NCBI GenBank assembly: GCA_052273485.1
Contig: DAVZID010000067.1
Location: 1 to 17,198 of the forward strand
Origin: Anthropogastromicrobium sp052273485
Lineage (GTDB): Bacteria; Bacillota; Clostridia; Lachnospirales; Lachnospiraceae
Length of the DNA: 17,198 bases
Reading direction: 5' to 3'
Made by a program: the position numbers and the translations under genes. Positions 7,938-15,410 of the stretch are shown here, one piece after another. The stretch's first letter is position 1. The number at the start of each line of letters is the position of its first letter. The notes beneath the pieces were generated by a model that was given only the letters and a program-made list of their open reading frames with translations, did no database searches and had not been told where the DNA came from.

Positions 7938-9464
7938 TTGGACAGAGCTACAGCGACAACCGCAAATGAAAAGAATAAGAGAGTGATTTTAAACATCATT
8001 TCAGGTTTGTCCTATCAGGTTGCGATTGCTGTTTTTGGACTCATTATTCCGAGACTGTATTTAGTGAGTTTTGGATCGGATGTAAATGGACTAAACAGCA
8101 CGATCAAAAATATTTTTGCATATCTGTCTCTGCTTGAGGCTGGGGTCGGATTGTCCGCACAGTATGCGCTTTATGCGCCGGTGGCACAGGGAAAAACCGA
8201 CGATATCAATGCGATTTTGGCGGCAACGCGAAAGTTTTATCTGAAATCCAGTGTGATTTACACGATTCTGACGGTGGTATTTGCTCTGTTATATCCGCTG
8301 ATCATCAAGACAAGCCTGAGCTATTTTACAGTCTGTGTCATCATCCTGCTCTACGGAATTCCCGGAATCATTCTTTTCTCCCTGCGTGGAAAATACAATG
8401 CATTTCTGGAAGTGGAGGGAAAGAAATATATCATTTCCTGGCTTTCTACGATCACCTTTATCCTGTCTAACGTTTTGAGACTGGCATTTTTGATGATTTC
8501 TAACAACCTGCTTCTGATTCAGGCGACTTATTGTTTGCCATCCGTGATTCAGGTTGCCTTTGTCATCTTTTATGTAAGAAAGCACTATGATTGGATTGAC
8601 TGGAAGGCAAAACCGAATTATTCTGCCCTTTCTCAGAAGGGATCTGTTTTGGTTCACCAGATTTCAAACTGTATTTTTTCAAACACGGATACGATCATCA
8701 TTTCCTTCATGTGTGGAATGAATTATGCCAGTGTATATGCGATTTATTCCCTGTTTTTTGCAAATTTTCAGAAGATCGTCACTTCGTTTTCCAATGGACT
8801 GACATTCAAGTTTGGCCAGATGTACCAGGTGGAGCGGAAGCGTTTTGACAGAGAATTCAGCCAGTATGAGTCGGTGTTTTATTTATTTTTGTTCTGGGCA
8901 TATACTGTCATTACTGCCTTTTTGATGCCGATTATCAGATTGTATACAGGTGGAGTCGAGGACGCGGCAATTTATGACAATAGCTGGATTCTGATCTTGT
9001 TTGCGATGTGGACGGTGATGACGGGAATCGAGATTCCTCTGCTTCAGCTTCAGTCGATCGCGGGAAAATTTGACGATACAAGAAATCAGGCGCTGATCGA
9101 GATGACGATCAACATTGTGCTCTCTCTGATCATAACATGGAAACTGGGAATGAGCGGTTGTCTGATTGCGACAATCGTCGCTCTGCTCTATCGGATCAAT
9201 GCGATGGTGCTCTATGCGTCAAAACACATTCTTCAGAGGAGTTGCCTGAAGACATTTAAAAAGATTCTTGTCAATACGATTGTGGCAGTCGGAGTCCTTG
9301 CTCTGATCGGAACGGAGAGCTGTGAGGCGGTCAGCTATTTTTACGTTACGTGGCATGCAATTCTCAATTCGTTCTGGATTGCAGGGGTCTTCCTTGTTGC
9401 AAATCTGGTGACAGATTTTAGGGAGTATAAGGGACTTTTTGACAGTGTGAGAGCGCGCTTTTAA
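7938..9464 (+). CDS. wzx: Wzx-like polysaccharide flippase (MVF/PST family)
   Basis: 508 residues, highly hydrophobic with about 12-14 membrane segments, the size and layout of oligosaccharide flippases. The opening NIISGLSYQVAIAVFGLIIPRLYLVSFGSDVNGLNSTIKNIFAYLSLLEAGVG shows the family pattern (P-R-Y, G-N/V-G-L-, E-G/A-G). The start is a TTG at 7938 with AAGGGGGG ending about 6 bases upstream; no better start exists. It would move the undecaprenyl-linked repeat unit from the inner to the outer face of the membrane for the Wzy-like enzyme encoded next. A 142-base gap separates it from that gene, the widest so far in the operon. Confidence 0.88.
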   Translation: MDRATATTANEKNKRVILNIISGLSYQVAIAVFGLIIPRLYLVSFGSDVNGLNSTIKNIFAYLSLLEAGVGLSAQYALYAPVAQGKTDDINAILAATRKFYLKSSVIYTILTVVFALLYPLIIKTSLSYFTVCVIILLYGIPGIILFSLRGKYNAFLEVEGKKYIISWLSTITFILSNVLRLAFLMISNNLLLIQATYCLPSVIQVAFVIFYVRKHYDWIDWKAKPNYSALSQKGSVLVHQISNCIFSNTDTIIISFMCGMNYASVYAIYSLFFANFQKIVTSFSNGLTFKFGQMYQVERKRFDREFSQYESVFYLFLFWAYTVITAFLMPIIRLYTGGVEDAAIYDNSWILILFAMWTVMTGIEIPLLQLQSIAGKFDDTRNQALIEMTINIVLSLIITWKLGMSGCLIATIVALLYRINAMVLYASKHILQRSCLKTFKKILVNTIVAVGVLALIGTESCEAVSYFYVTWHAILNSFWIAGVFLVANLVTDFREYKGLFDSVRARF

Positions 9465-9490
9465 AGAAAAAACAGGAATAACATTTGGAC

Positions 9491-9497
9491 AAGGAGG
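9491..9497 (+). promoter_or_regulatory. Strong ribosome binding site for the GTG leader frame
   Basis: AAGGAGG, the strongest ribosome site in this gap. It lies 12 bases before a GTG (9510) and more than 100 bases before the only start available in the polymerase frame, so it argues that translation was meant to begin at 9510. Confidence 0.6.
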
Positions 9498-9509
9498 CAG
9501 GAAAAGGCA

Positions 9510-9581
9510 GTGCGAACCGCATCGGCGATTATTGTAAAAAAAGATTACAGCAAAAAAGAAATTACATTTTCTTTTTTTTGA
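9510..9581 (+). pseudogene. Out-of-frame 5' end of the Wzy-like gene (leader ORF)
   Basis: A GTG-started frame of 23 codons, MRTASAIIVKKDYSKKEITFSFF then TGA. It ends exactly at a run of eight T (9572-9579). Removing one T joins it in frame to ENKELWTKLLRIAFVGLL, which is the open frame of the polymerase, 9 codons before that protein's first annotatable start. The joined sequence looks like a natural cytoplasmic N-terminus leading into the first membrane segment. I read this as the true 5' end of the polymerase gene separated by a one-base slip; a real 23-residue leader peptide is the less likely alternative. Confidence 0.5.
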
Positions 9582-9606
9582 AAATAAAGAACTTTGGACA
9601 AAATTA

Positions 9607-10890
9607 TTGCGGATCGCATTTGTGGGTTTATTGACACTTGCTGGACTTGGAGAGTGGAAAACACTTAACAATATGTTGGGAGGACTTCCCAAAGCGATAA
9701 CTGCGGGAATTATCTGTCTTACAATTGCATATATGATCATTTTTCCGGATATTAAAAAACTGCGGGAAATTATGCCTCCTACGCTTGCATATATGTCGTT
9801 TATCGCAGCGCTTTTACTGTGGTCAATGGTTATTTGGATGATGAACTTTATGAATCTCTCCTCAATGATCCGTGGAAGTTCTAAGCTGATTTTTCAGAGC
9901 ATGGCGATTTTAACTGCTATTTCAGGTGTTTACTTATTTGGATCAGAGGCAGTTAATATGTTTACTTTGGGAGTATGTCTGGCAAATGCAGGAATTATGA
10001 TTTTGGAAGTTCCGAGTTTTGGCGTTGCAGCAAGTCTTCAGTCGCTTATTACATGTTTAATTACATTTGGTGAAGCAGACGGATATGCGAGAAATTTGGA
10101 AATTCACGATCTGACATTTGTATTTGGACAGCTTGCTCTCTATTATCTGGTGTTTGCGCCATCGGAAACTCGGCGGGAAAAGAAAATTCGTATTATGGGA
10201 TTTTTGGCATCCTTATTCTTCTTTCTGGTCGGAATGAAACGAATTGCGATTCCAGCAGTTGCTTTGTTTGCAATGATTTCTTTGATATTGAAAAAGAGAA
10301 AAAATCTGAAACCAATTTTTGTCCTTATGGGAATCTGCTGGATTGCGTTTTTTCTGCTGTATATCTATGGGGTGAAGACGGGGGCAGTCTCCAAAATCCT
10401 GAAAGTAATCGGAATTGATATGACGGGGCGAGATTATCTGTGGCAGATGGCGGGAGATTACTATGAGTTTTCAGTTGGATATATGGGACATGGATTTGAA
10501 TATGTGGATACAATTGTTGGAAAATGGTATAGTGCCGGTCTGATCAATCATCCGTATCCATTTCACAATGATATTTTGAAAGTTTTTGTGGAACTTGGAT
10601 TTCCTGGTTTCTGCATTTGGTCGGGACTCCAGTATTTGATTTATCCGATTTTCTGGATGAAATATGCGGATGAACAAACAACTCTTTTGTATCTGGCGGA
10701 ACTTGGATATATGACGATGACGTATCTGACGGATAATACCGCGTTTTATTTTTGGAGTACGATGGCACTCCGCATCATCGTCATGAGTTATTCGGTTGAG
10801 AGAAAAAAAACGCCGAAAAAAGAAGTGTGGAAGCCCAGGGACAAAAAGGAAATGCGGGAGCATATTCAAATTTTGATGCAGGAAGGGTAA
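9607..10890 (+). CDS. wzy: Wzy-like polysaccharide polymerase (start displaced by T8 tract)
   Basis: 427 residues with about ten or more membrane segments, a large loop between later segments containing GRDYLWQMAGDYYEFSVGYMGHGFEYVD and NHPYPFHNDILKVFVELG, and a basic C-terminal tail. The pattern GR-LW----- plus H-HNDIL--F-E-G is typical of O-antigen polymerase/ligase-type Wzy proteins, where the His-Asn-Asp motif is functionally important. It would join flipped repeat units outside the membrane. The TTG at 9607 has no ribosome site; the frame is open back to 9538, and a GTG start with a good site lies in another frame just upstream. So as read here the gene may be poorly expressed or off. As usual for Wzy, identity rests on layout and context rather than strong similarity. 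Confidence 0.75.
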   Translation: MRIAFVGLLTLAGLGEWKTLNNMLGGLPKAITAGIICLTIAYMIIFPDIKKLREIMPPTLAYMSFIAALLLWSMVIWMMNFMNLSSMIRGSSKLIFQSMAILTAISGVYLFGSEAVNMFTLGVCLANAGIMILEVPSFGVAASLQSLITCLITFGEADGYARNLEIHDLTFVFGQLALYYLVFAPSETRREKKIRIMGFLASLFFFLVGMKRIAIPAVALFAMISLILKKRKNLKPIFVLMGICWIAFFLLYIYGVKTGAVSKILKVIGIDMTGRDYLWQMAGDYYEFSVGYMGHGFEYVDTIVGKWYSAGLINHPYPFHNDILKVFVELGFPGFCIWSGLQYLIYPIFWMKYADEQTTLLYLAELGYMTMTYLTDNTAFYFWSTMALRIIVMSYSVERKKTPKKEVWKPRDKKEMREHIQILMQEG

Positions 10891-10980
10891 ACTCGATTTA
10901 TTTTTGAATTTAGGTGAAAGTTGTATCGGATGGATTAAAAAATAGATAGAATTGCGGAAAATGGAATGAGGAGGAAAACT

Positions 10981-12000
10981 ATGCCGAAAATATCGTTTAT
11001 TCTTCCGGTTTATAACATGGAGAACTATTTACCAAGGGTTGCCGAGTCTCTGAAAAGACAGACAATGACTGATTTTGAGGCGATTTTTGTCAATGACGGA
11101 TCAAAGGATCGGAGCGGAGAAATCTGCGAGGAGCTTGCAGAGCAGGACTTACGATTTCGCGCGATCTCAAAGCCAAATGGGGGTGTTGCGAGTGCGAGAA
11201 ACACGGCTCTCGATGTGGCGAGCGGAGATTATCTCTTCTTTCTTGATCCGGATGACTGGATTGAGCCGGAGACCGCCGAGATTCTGACGGAGGTGGCGGA
11301 GCGGGAACAGGCAGATCTTGTCATGTTTGGAAAGTATAATGACTTCTATGACGAAAATGGAATCTGTGTGAAGAGTGTTCAGGCGCTTCCGCCGATCACC
11401 GGAGTTTTTCGCGGGGAACCTTTTAAGGAATATTTTGATAAGCTGGCGACTTCGTTCTTTATTACGACAAAGATGATGCGGCGGGATTTTGTGGAGCGTC
11501 ATCATCTGCGTTTCCTGGCAAAGAGCATCGGGGAAGATGGCCTTTTTTATGTAGAATTTTACAGACAGAATCCGTCATGCCTTGCAGTGGTTGACCGTCC
11601 GCTGTATCATTATACGGAAGCGAGGATCAATTCCCTCTCGAATTCGTATCATCCGGAGAGGGTAAAAGAAAATTTTTATCTGAGCAATGCAATCCGTAGT
11701 GTGGTGGAAGAGTGGGGGCTGATGAACAGCCCGATGCATAGAAGAAAAGTATTTTACTGCATTCTCAGAGATCTTCAGCTTGGAATCAAAAACATCAGTC
11801 TCGGGCCGATGACATTTCGTGAAAAATATCAGTGGCTGCGCGAGTCGATGAGGGATCCGTGGGTGAAAAATTCTGTGAGGAAAATTCCGTTAAAGACGGA
11901 GAAAAAACGAAATGACAAGATTAAACTGCAGCTTCTCAAGCTGCATCTTTATGGAGCTGTGCTAATTCTTTCCGGATGCAACCAGAAAAAACGTGGATAA
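10981..12000 (+). CDS. Family 2 glycosyltransferase
   Basis: 339 residues from the ATG at 10981, chosen because GAGGAGG (10968-10974) lies 6 bases before it; an ATG at 10966 would place the ribosome site inside the gene. The protein opens directly with the GT-A fold MPKISFILPVYNMENYL, then FVNDGSKDRS (37-46), KPNGGVASARNTAL (64-77) and FLDPDDW (87-93) with the metal-binding Asp residues. The closely similar order to the family 2 enzyme at 4455 shows the same class, but it lacks that enzyme's N-terminal extension. The C-terminal ~100 residues are basic and helical and may lie on the membrane. It probably adds another sugar of the repeat unit; the donor is unknown. It starts 90 bases after the polymerase. 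Confidence 0.9.
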   Translation: MPKISFILPVYNMENYLPRVAESLKRQTMTDFEAIFVNDGSKDRSGEICEELAEQDLRFRAISKPNGGVASARNTALDVASGDYLFFLDPDDWIEPETAEILTEVAEREQADLVMFGKYNDFYDENGICVKSVQALPPITGVFRGEPFKEYFDKLATSFFITTKMMRRDFVERHHLRFLAKSIGEDGLFYVEFYRQNPSCLAVVDRPLYHYTEARINSLSNSYHPERVKENFYLSNAIRSVVEEWGLMNSPMHRRKVFYCILRDLQLGIKNISLGPMTFREKYQWLRESMRDPWVKNSVRKIPLKTEKKRNDKIKLQLLKLHLYGAVLILSGCNQKKRG

Positions 12001-12132
12001 AGGACATTTGCGATGAGTGTGGATAAAAGTCTTTATGAGAAATGTTGATAAGAATCATGAAAAATGGATGCTTGCAGCGAAATATTAAAATGGAATGTCA
12101 ATAAAGAATGAGGGAAAGAGGGGAAAGGCAGG

Positions 12133-13305
12133 ATGAAAGCAACTCGTCTGCTCTGTTATGGAAAAGAACTGACAGGTATGGTATTTTTTAAGGTGGTGGG
12201 AGCAGGGTTAAGAATGTGTTTTCCGAAAAAGTACCGTGGAATCTGGCTGGTCGGGGAGCGCGGAAACGATGCGCGCGACAATGGATACTGGTTTTATCAT
12301 TATCTCAAGACCGAACATCCCGAGATTCAGGCGTATTATGTGATTTCTGAGGACAGCGTGGATCGGAAGAAAATCACAGATTTGGGCGGTGCAGTGCCAC
12401 AGCGCAGTTTCAGGCACTATCTTCTTTATTACTGTGCGGATGTTCTTGCAGGAACTCATATTCAGCCGTGTGCGCCTGACCTGATGGTCCACTACCATCT
12501 GGCGAGCAAGGGAATCCGTGCGAGAGGAAAGCAGGTTTTCCTGCGCCATGGAATCGTGAAAGATGAGATGAACTGGCAGCATCGAGATCGATTTTACACG
12601 GATTTGTTTTGCTGCGGAGCAAAATCGGAGTATGAATTCATTCGGGATACTTTTGGATTTGATGGGAAGGTTACCCAGTATCTGGGGCTTTGCCGGTTTG
12701 ACAATCTGATCCGTGCGGGTAAGCGGGAGAAGATGATTCTCGTAATGCCGACGTGGAGAGGATCGTATTATCCGTCCGGCGATGCATTTTTAAGCACTGC
12801 ATTTTTTGAAAAATTTCAGTCGCTTTTGTCCAGCCAGGAATTGAAAGCGATGTTGGAGAAATATGATTACCGCCTGATTTTTTATCCTCATGTGGAGATG
12901 CAGAAGTATAACAAGCATTTTCAGGGTTCGTCGGACAGAATCACGATTGCGGATAAGTCGACGTATGATGTTCAGCAGTTGCTGATGAGCTGTTCCTTGT
13001 TGATTACGGACTATTCGAGTGTCTTTTTTGATGTGGCATTTCTTGAAAAGCCTGTTTTGTTTTACCAGTTTGATGAGGAGGAATTTAGAAAATATCACTA
13101 TCAGAAGGGGTATTTTGATTACCGGAGAGATGGATTTGGCCCGGTTTGCACGGAGGAGACCGAAATTCTTGATGAGATAAGACAGTGTTTTGAGCGGGAC
13201 ATGCAGCTTCAGGATTTTTATCGGGAGCGCGTGAAAGCATTCTTCCCGATGAGGGATGCGAGAAATTGCGAGCGTACCTTTGAGGCGATTGAGAAGTTGA
13301 TTTAA
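12133..13305 (+). CDS. CDP-glycerol glycerophosphotransferase (TagB/TagF-like)
   Basis: 390 residues, the size of the single catalytic domain of TagB/TagF enzymes. Motifs visible: KYRGIWLVGERGNDARDNGYWFYHYL near the N-terminus, FLRHGIVKDE (H139, the likely catalytic-base His of the HG motif), YLGLCRFDNL (183-192), MPTWRGSY (205-212), YPHVEM (H253), and ITDYSSVFFDVAFLEKPVLFYQFD (291-314), the CDP-glycerol binding block. It would transfer glycerol phosphate from CDP-glycerol to a sugar or a glycerol-phosphate chain. In a Wzx/Wzy operon this suggests a glycerol-phosphate-substituted polymer rather than a classic teichoic acid. GAGGGG lies about 9 bases before the ATG. A CDP-glycerol synthase is not in the window. 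It is the last gene of the operon. Confidence 0.92.
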   Translation: MKATRLLCYGKELTGMVFFKVVGAGLRMCFPKKYRGIWLVGERGNDARDNGYWFYHYLKTEHPEIQAYYVISEDSVDRKKITDLGGAVPQRSFRHYLLYYCADVLAGTHIQPCAPDLMVHYHLASKGIRARGKQVFLRHGIVKDEMNWQHRDRFYTDLFCCGAKSEYEFIRDTFGFDGKVTQYLGLCRFDNLIRAGKREKMILVMPTWRGSYYPSGDAFLSTAFFEKFQSLLSSQELKAMLEKYDYRLIFYPHVEMQKYNKHFQGSSDRITIADKSTYDVQQLLMSCSLLITDYSSVFFDVAFLEKPVLFYQFDEEEFRKYHYQKGYFDYRRDGFGPVCTEETEILDEIRQCFERDMQLQDFYRERVKAFFPMRDARNCERTFEAIEKLI

Positions 13306-13327
13306 CTGCTGAATATTTCCTCTTTCT

Positions 13328-13362
13328 TTCCACATACTACCCATACGAAACACGATGTGGAA
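13328..13362. repeat. Inverted repeat after the polysaccharide operon
   Basis: TTCCACAT (13328-13335) and ATGTGGAA (13355-13362) form a perfect 8-bp inverted repeat with a 19-base loop, 23 bases after the stop of the glycerophosphotransferase. There is no U-run after it, so it is not a textbook terminator, but its place at the operon end suggests a 3'-end structure. Confidence 0.35.
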
Positions 13363-13376
13363 GAACTGTTAAATAG

Positions 13377-13622
13377 ATGATTGATGATTCATCGATGAAG
13401 GATGAGAAAGATTATGAAGCAGTCCATCTGAAAGTTGGAGAAGTCTGTATTCTCTGCAATGAGACACAGATGAATCAGGTGATTTTAAATATCTGTGTCA
13501 ATGCGATTCAGGCAATCGGGCGCCGGGAAGATGGAAAACTTCGCGTTGAGGCGCGCGTGGCAGATCGCGAGGAGCTGACGGCAGTTGTCACGGACGAGAT
13601 TCCGATGACCTGGGAGCGATAA
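13377..13622 (+). pseudogene. Histidine-kinase ATPase-domain remnant
   Basis: A fragment of 81 codons. ETQMNQVILNICVNAIQAI (about residues 29-47) is the N-box of a HATPase_c domain as found in sensor or hybrid histidine kinases, and GKLRVEARV...LTAVVTD follows as the strand leading to the G1 box. The next residues, EIPMTWER, replace the expected DxGxGM segment and then the frame stops. The phosphoacceptor domain upstream and the rest of the ATPase domain are absent, and the frame is closed by a stop just before its first ATG. The 3' end coincides with the start of IS110 sequence on the other strand (about 13617-13624), so the insertion or a later deletion cut the gene. Not functional. Confidence 0.6.
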
Positions 13623-13713
13623 CGCCGCGTTTATCTGTAGATGCAATGCAGGCCACAAGAAACGATTTGTGGACGTCCATTCCACAGCAAATTGGATAGA
13701 CAATTTTTAGCAT
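13588..13713 (-). pseudogene. IS110-family transposase, N-terminal fragment
   Basis: Read on the minus strand from an ATG at 13713 with GAGGAG about 8 bases upstream. The product opens MLKIVYPICCGMDVHKSFLV, followed by ACIASTDKRGV; GMDVHK contains the first catalytic Asp (D13) of the RuvC-like DEDD domain of IS110-family transposases. Similarity ends after about 31 residues, then the frame runs antisense through the histidine-kinase remnant to a TGA at 13588-13590. A full transposase would be about 400 residues, so over 90 per cent is missing and the piece is inactive. It was too short to stand out as an ORF and is overlapped by a meaningless minus-strand frame (13485-13703). Confidence 0.8.
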
Positions 13714-13960
13714 AGCTCATCTCCTCAAAATAAAGATTGAGGGAACAGGCAGGGACTGAATACCCACTGAAAGATTGAGTAGTCCGTCTCTCCAAAGATA
13801 AGTTTACAGGGTCATTGCCCTACTTGTTTGTGCTTGAAAGGGTATCCGGCACACATAAAAATGCAGAACGACTGCGAGCAATCGTATCTACTCGCCTCTA
13901 CGTGCTCTGTAGTGTGCCCGTTTTCTCAAGTTAATTATATCAAATTGAACTATGCTGCGT
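13617..13960 (-). mobile_element. IS110-family left-end remnant with possible bridge-RNA region
   Basis: The stretch upstream of the truncated transposase (13714 to about 13960, boundary not certain) fits the long non-coding left end of IS110 elements, which in IS621 and relatives encodes the bridge RNA. On the minus strand it holds TATAAT (13934-13939), then hairpins: GGCACAC/GTGTGCC (13912-13918 with 13848-13854) enclosing CTGTA/TGCAG-type pairing (13907-13911, 13862-13866) and GCGAG/CTCGC (13891-13895, 13874-13878), then AGGG/CCCT (13818-13821, 13808-13811) and GGACT/AGTCC (13781-13785, 13753-13757). The predicted RNA of about 180 bases before the transposase start matches the known size. 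The right end is absent. Confidence 0.6.
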
Positions 13961-13999
13961 ACAGTACAAACGCGTTTCGTCTCTTGTTTGTGCCTTGAA
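13823..13999. repeat. Imperfect direct repeat flanking the IS left end
   Basis: CTTGTTTGTGCTTGAA at 13823-13838 recurs as CTTGTTTGTGCCTTGAA at 13983-13999, differing by one inserted C. One copy is inside the presumed bridge-RNA region, the other just upstream of the dehydrogenase gene. A second pair, AAAGATTGAG, occurs at 13732-13741 and 13770-13779. Confidence 0.55.
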
Positions 14000-14026
14000 G
14001 CGCAGCGGAAAGGCATGGTCATAAAT

Positions 14027-15265
14027 ATGAAAATTGCAGTTGCAGGTACCGGTTATGTCGGCTTGTCCATTGCTACGCTACTATCGCAGCATCATGAGGT
14101 CGTGGCAGTAGACATCATTCCGGAGAAGGTTAAACTTATCAACCATAAAAAGTCCCCGATCCAGGACGAGTACATTGAAAAGTATCTAGCAGAGAAGGAC
14201 TTGAACCTGACAGCAACACTTGATGCTGAAGCTGCCTATAAGGATGCAGACTTTGTTGTCATTGCAGCTCCTACTAACTATGATAGCAAGAAGAATTTCT
14301 TTGATACTTCCGCGGTAGAAGCCGTCATCAAACTGGTAATCCAGTATAATCCTGATGCCATTATGGTCATCAAGTCTACGATTCCGGTCGGTTTCACGGC
14401 ATCTGTGCGTGAAAAGTATCACTGTGACAACATCATTTTTAGCCCGGAGTTCCTGCGGGAGTCTAAAGCTCTCTACGATAACCTGTATCCTAGTCGCATT
14501 ATTGTGGGCACCGATGTGGACAATGCACGGTTGGTGAAGGCAGCCAACACGTTTGCAAGCTTGTTGCAGGAAGGTGCTATCAAGGAGAACATCGACACCC
14601 TGATCATGGGCTTCACGGAAGCCGAGGCTGTCAAGCTGTTTGCTAACACTTACCTTGCTCTGCGTGTGTCTTACTTCAACGAGCTGGACACCTATGCGGA
14701 GATGAAGGGATTGAACACTCAGCAAATCATTGAAGGTGTCTGCCTTGATCCTCGTATTGGCAGCCACTACAACAATCCCAGCTTCGGTTACGGTGGATAC
14801 TGCTTGCCGAAAGATACGAAGCAGCTCCTTGCTAACTATGCTGACGTTCCGGAAAATCTGATTGAAGCTATTGTCGAGTCCAACCGTACCCGCAAGGACT
14901 TCATTGCTGACCGTGTACTCCAGATGGCAGGGTACTACGGCTACGGCGAGGACAACGAGTACGACAAGGAACAGGAGAAACCTTGTGTTATCGGCGTGTA
15001 TCGACTGACCATGAAATCTAACTCTGACAACTTCCGCCAAAGTTCCATTCAGGGTGTCATGAAGCGAATCAAAGCCAAAGGAGCAACGGTCATTATCTAT
15101 GAGCCGACTCTGGAGAATGGCTCTACTTTCTTCGGTAGTGAAGTCGTAAATGATCTTGAAGAGTTCAAGAATCGCAGCCAAGCCATCATTGCCAACCGCT
15201 ATGATAGCTGTCTGGATGACGTACAGGATAAGGTTTATACCCGCGACCTGTTCCGCAGAGATTAA
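14027..15265 (+). CDS. ugd: UDP-glucose 6-dehydrogenase-type nucleotide-sugar dehydrogenase
   Basis: 412 residues from the ATG at 14027, where the protein opens with the NAD-binding MKIAVAGTGYVGLSIATLLS; GGAAAGG lies about 13 bases upstream. An upstream in-frame ATG at 13952 would add 25 residues without family character. Further motifs: SPEFLRES (139-146), EAEAVKLFANTYLALRVSYFNEL (198-220, with Lys204 and Asn208), and the active-site GYGGYCLPKDTKQL with Cys259 and Lys263. It is complete. It oxidises a UDP-sugar, most likely UDP-glucose, to the uronate with two NAD+; UDP-ManNAc or GDP-mannose dehydrogenase cannot be ruled out. The product could feed the upstream operon. Its base and codon use (more C-ending codons such as TAC, AAC, CTG) differs from the operon, and it sits alone between gene fragments, suggesting separate acquisition. 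Confidence 0.92.
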   Translation: MKIAVAGTGYVGLSIATLLSQHHEVVAVDIIPEKVKLINHKKSPIQDEYIEKYLAEKDLNLTATLDAEAAYKDADFVVIAAPTNYDSKKNFFDTSAVEAVIKLVIQYNPDAIMVIKSTIPVGFTASVREKYHCDNIIFSPEFLRESKALYDNLYPSRIIVGTDVDNARLVKAANTFASLLQEGAIKENIDTLIMGFTEAEAVKLFANTYLALRVSYFNELDTYAEMKGLNTQQIIEGVCLDPRIGSHYNNPSFGYGGYCLPKDTKQLLANYADVPENLIEAIVESNRTRKDFIADRVLQMAGYYGYGEDNEYDKEQEKPCVIGVYRLTMKSNSDNFRQSSIQGVMKRIKAKGATVIIYEPTLENGSTFFGSEVVNDLEEFKNRSQAIIANRYDSCLDDVQDKVYTRDLFRRD

Positions 15266-15274
15266 TACTTATCG

Positions 15275-15300
15275 CAGCTATGTGTTCCGCCACATGGCTG
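15275..15300 (+). other. Hairpin after the dehydrogenase gene
   Basis: CAGCTATGTG (15275-15284) pairs with CACATGGCTG (15291-15300) over ten positions with one G-U, around a six-base loop, 9 bases after the dehydrogenase stop. No U-run follows, so it is at best a weak or protein-assisted terminator. The rest of the 145-base gap to the next gene shows nothing I can identify. Confidence 0.4.
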
Positions 15301-15410
15301 TGCTGCTCAAGTATGCTACCTCTCCATGGTGAGCAGCGGGCAACAAGAGCCTATCTCGGCTAAAGCATATATTCGTTAAATCACTCTTTGGATGAGAACA
15401 CAATTACATA

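Noticed and set aside
12000..12060. Short repeated GTGGATAA/TTGATAA-like units between the last two operon genes
   Set aside because: Only two good copies and one weak copy with irregular spacing; no more than expected in AT-rich intergenic DNA.
12790..13353. Minus-strand frame of 187 codons opposite the glycerophosphotransferase
   Set aside because: Shadow of a clear TagB/TagF-like gene; no start signal.
13485..13703. Minus-strand frame of 72 codons over the IS110 fragment
   Set aside because: It is in the wrong frame; the neighbouring frame beginning at 13713 gives the recognisable transposase N-terminus with a ribosome site.
13921..14026. Plus-strand promoter for the dehydrogenase (TATGCT near 13951)
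   Set aside because: No acceptable -35 at 16-18 bases; the gene must have a promoter or read-through, but I cannot place it from sequence.
14186..15181. Long minus-strand open frame (331 codons) opposite the dehydrogenase
   Set aside because: It is the mirror of a complete gene with all catalytic motifs on the plus strand; its own translation shows no family pattern or ribosome site.
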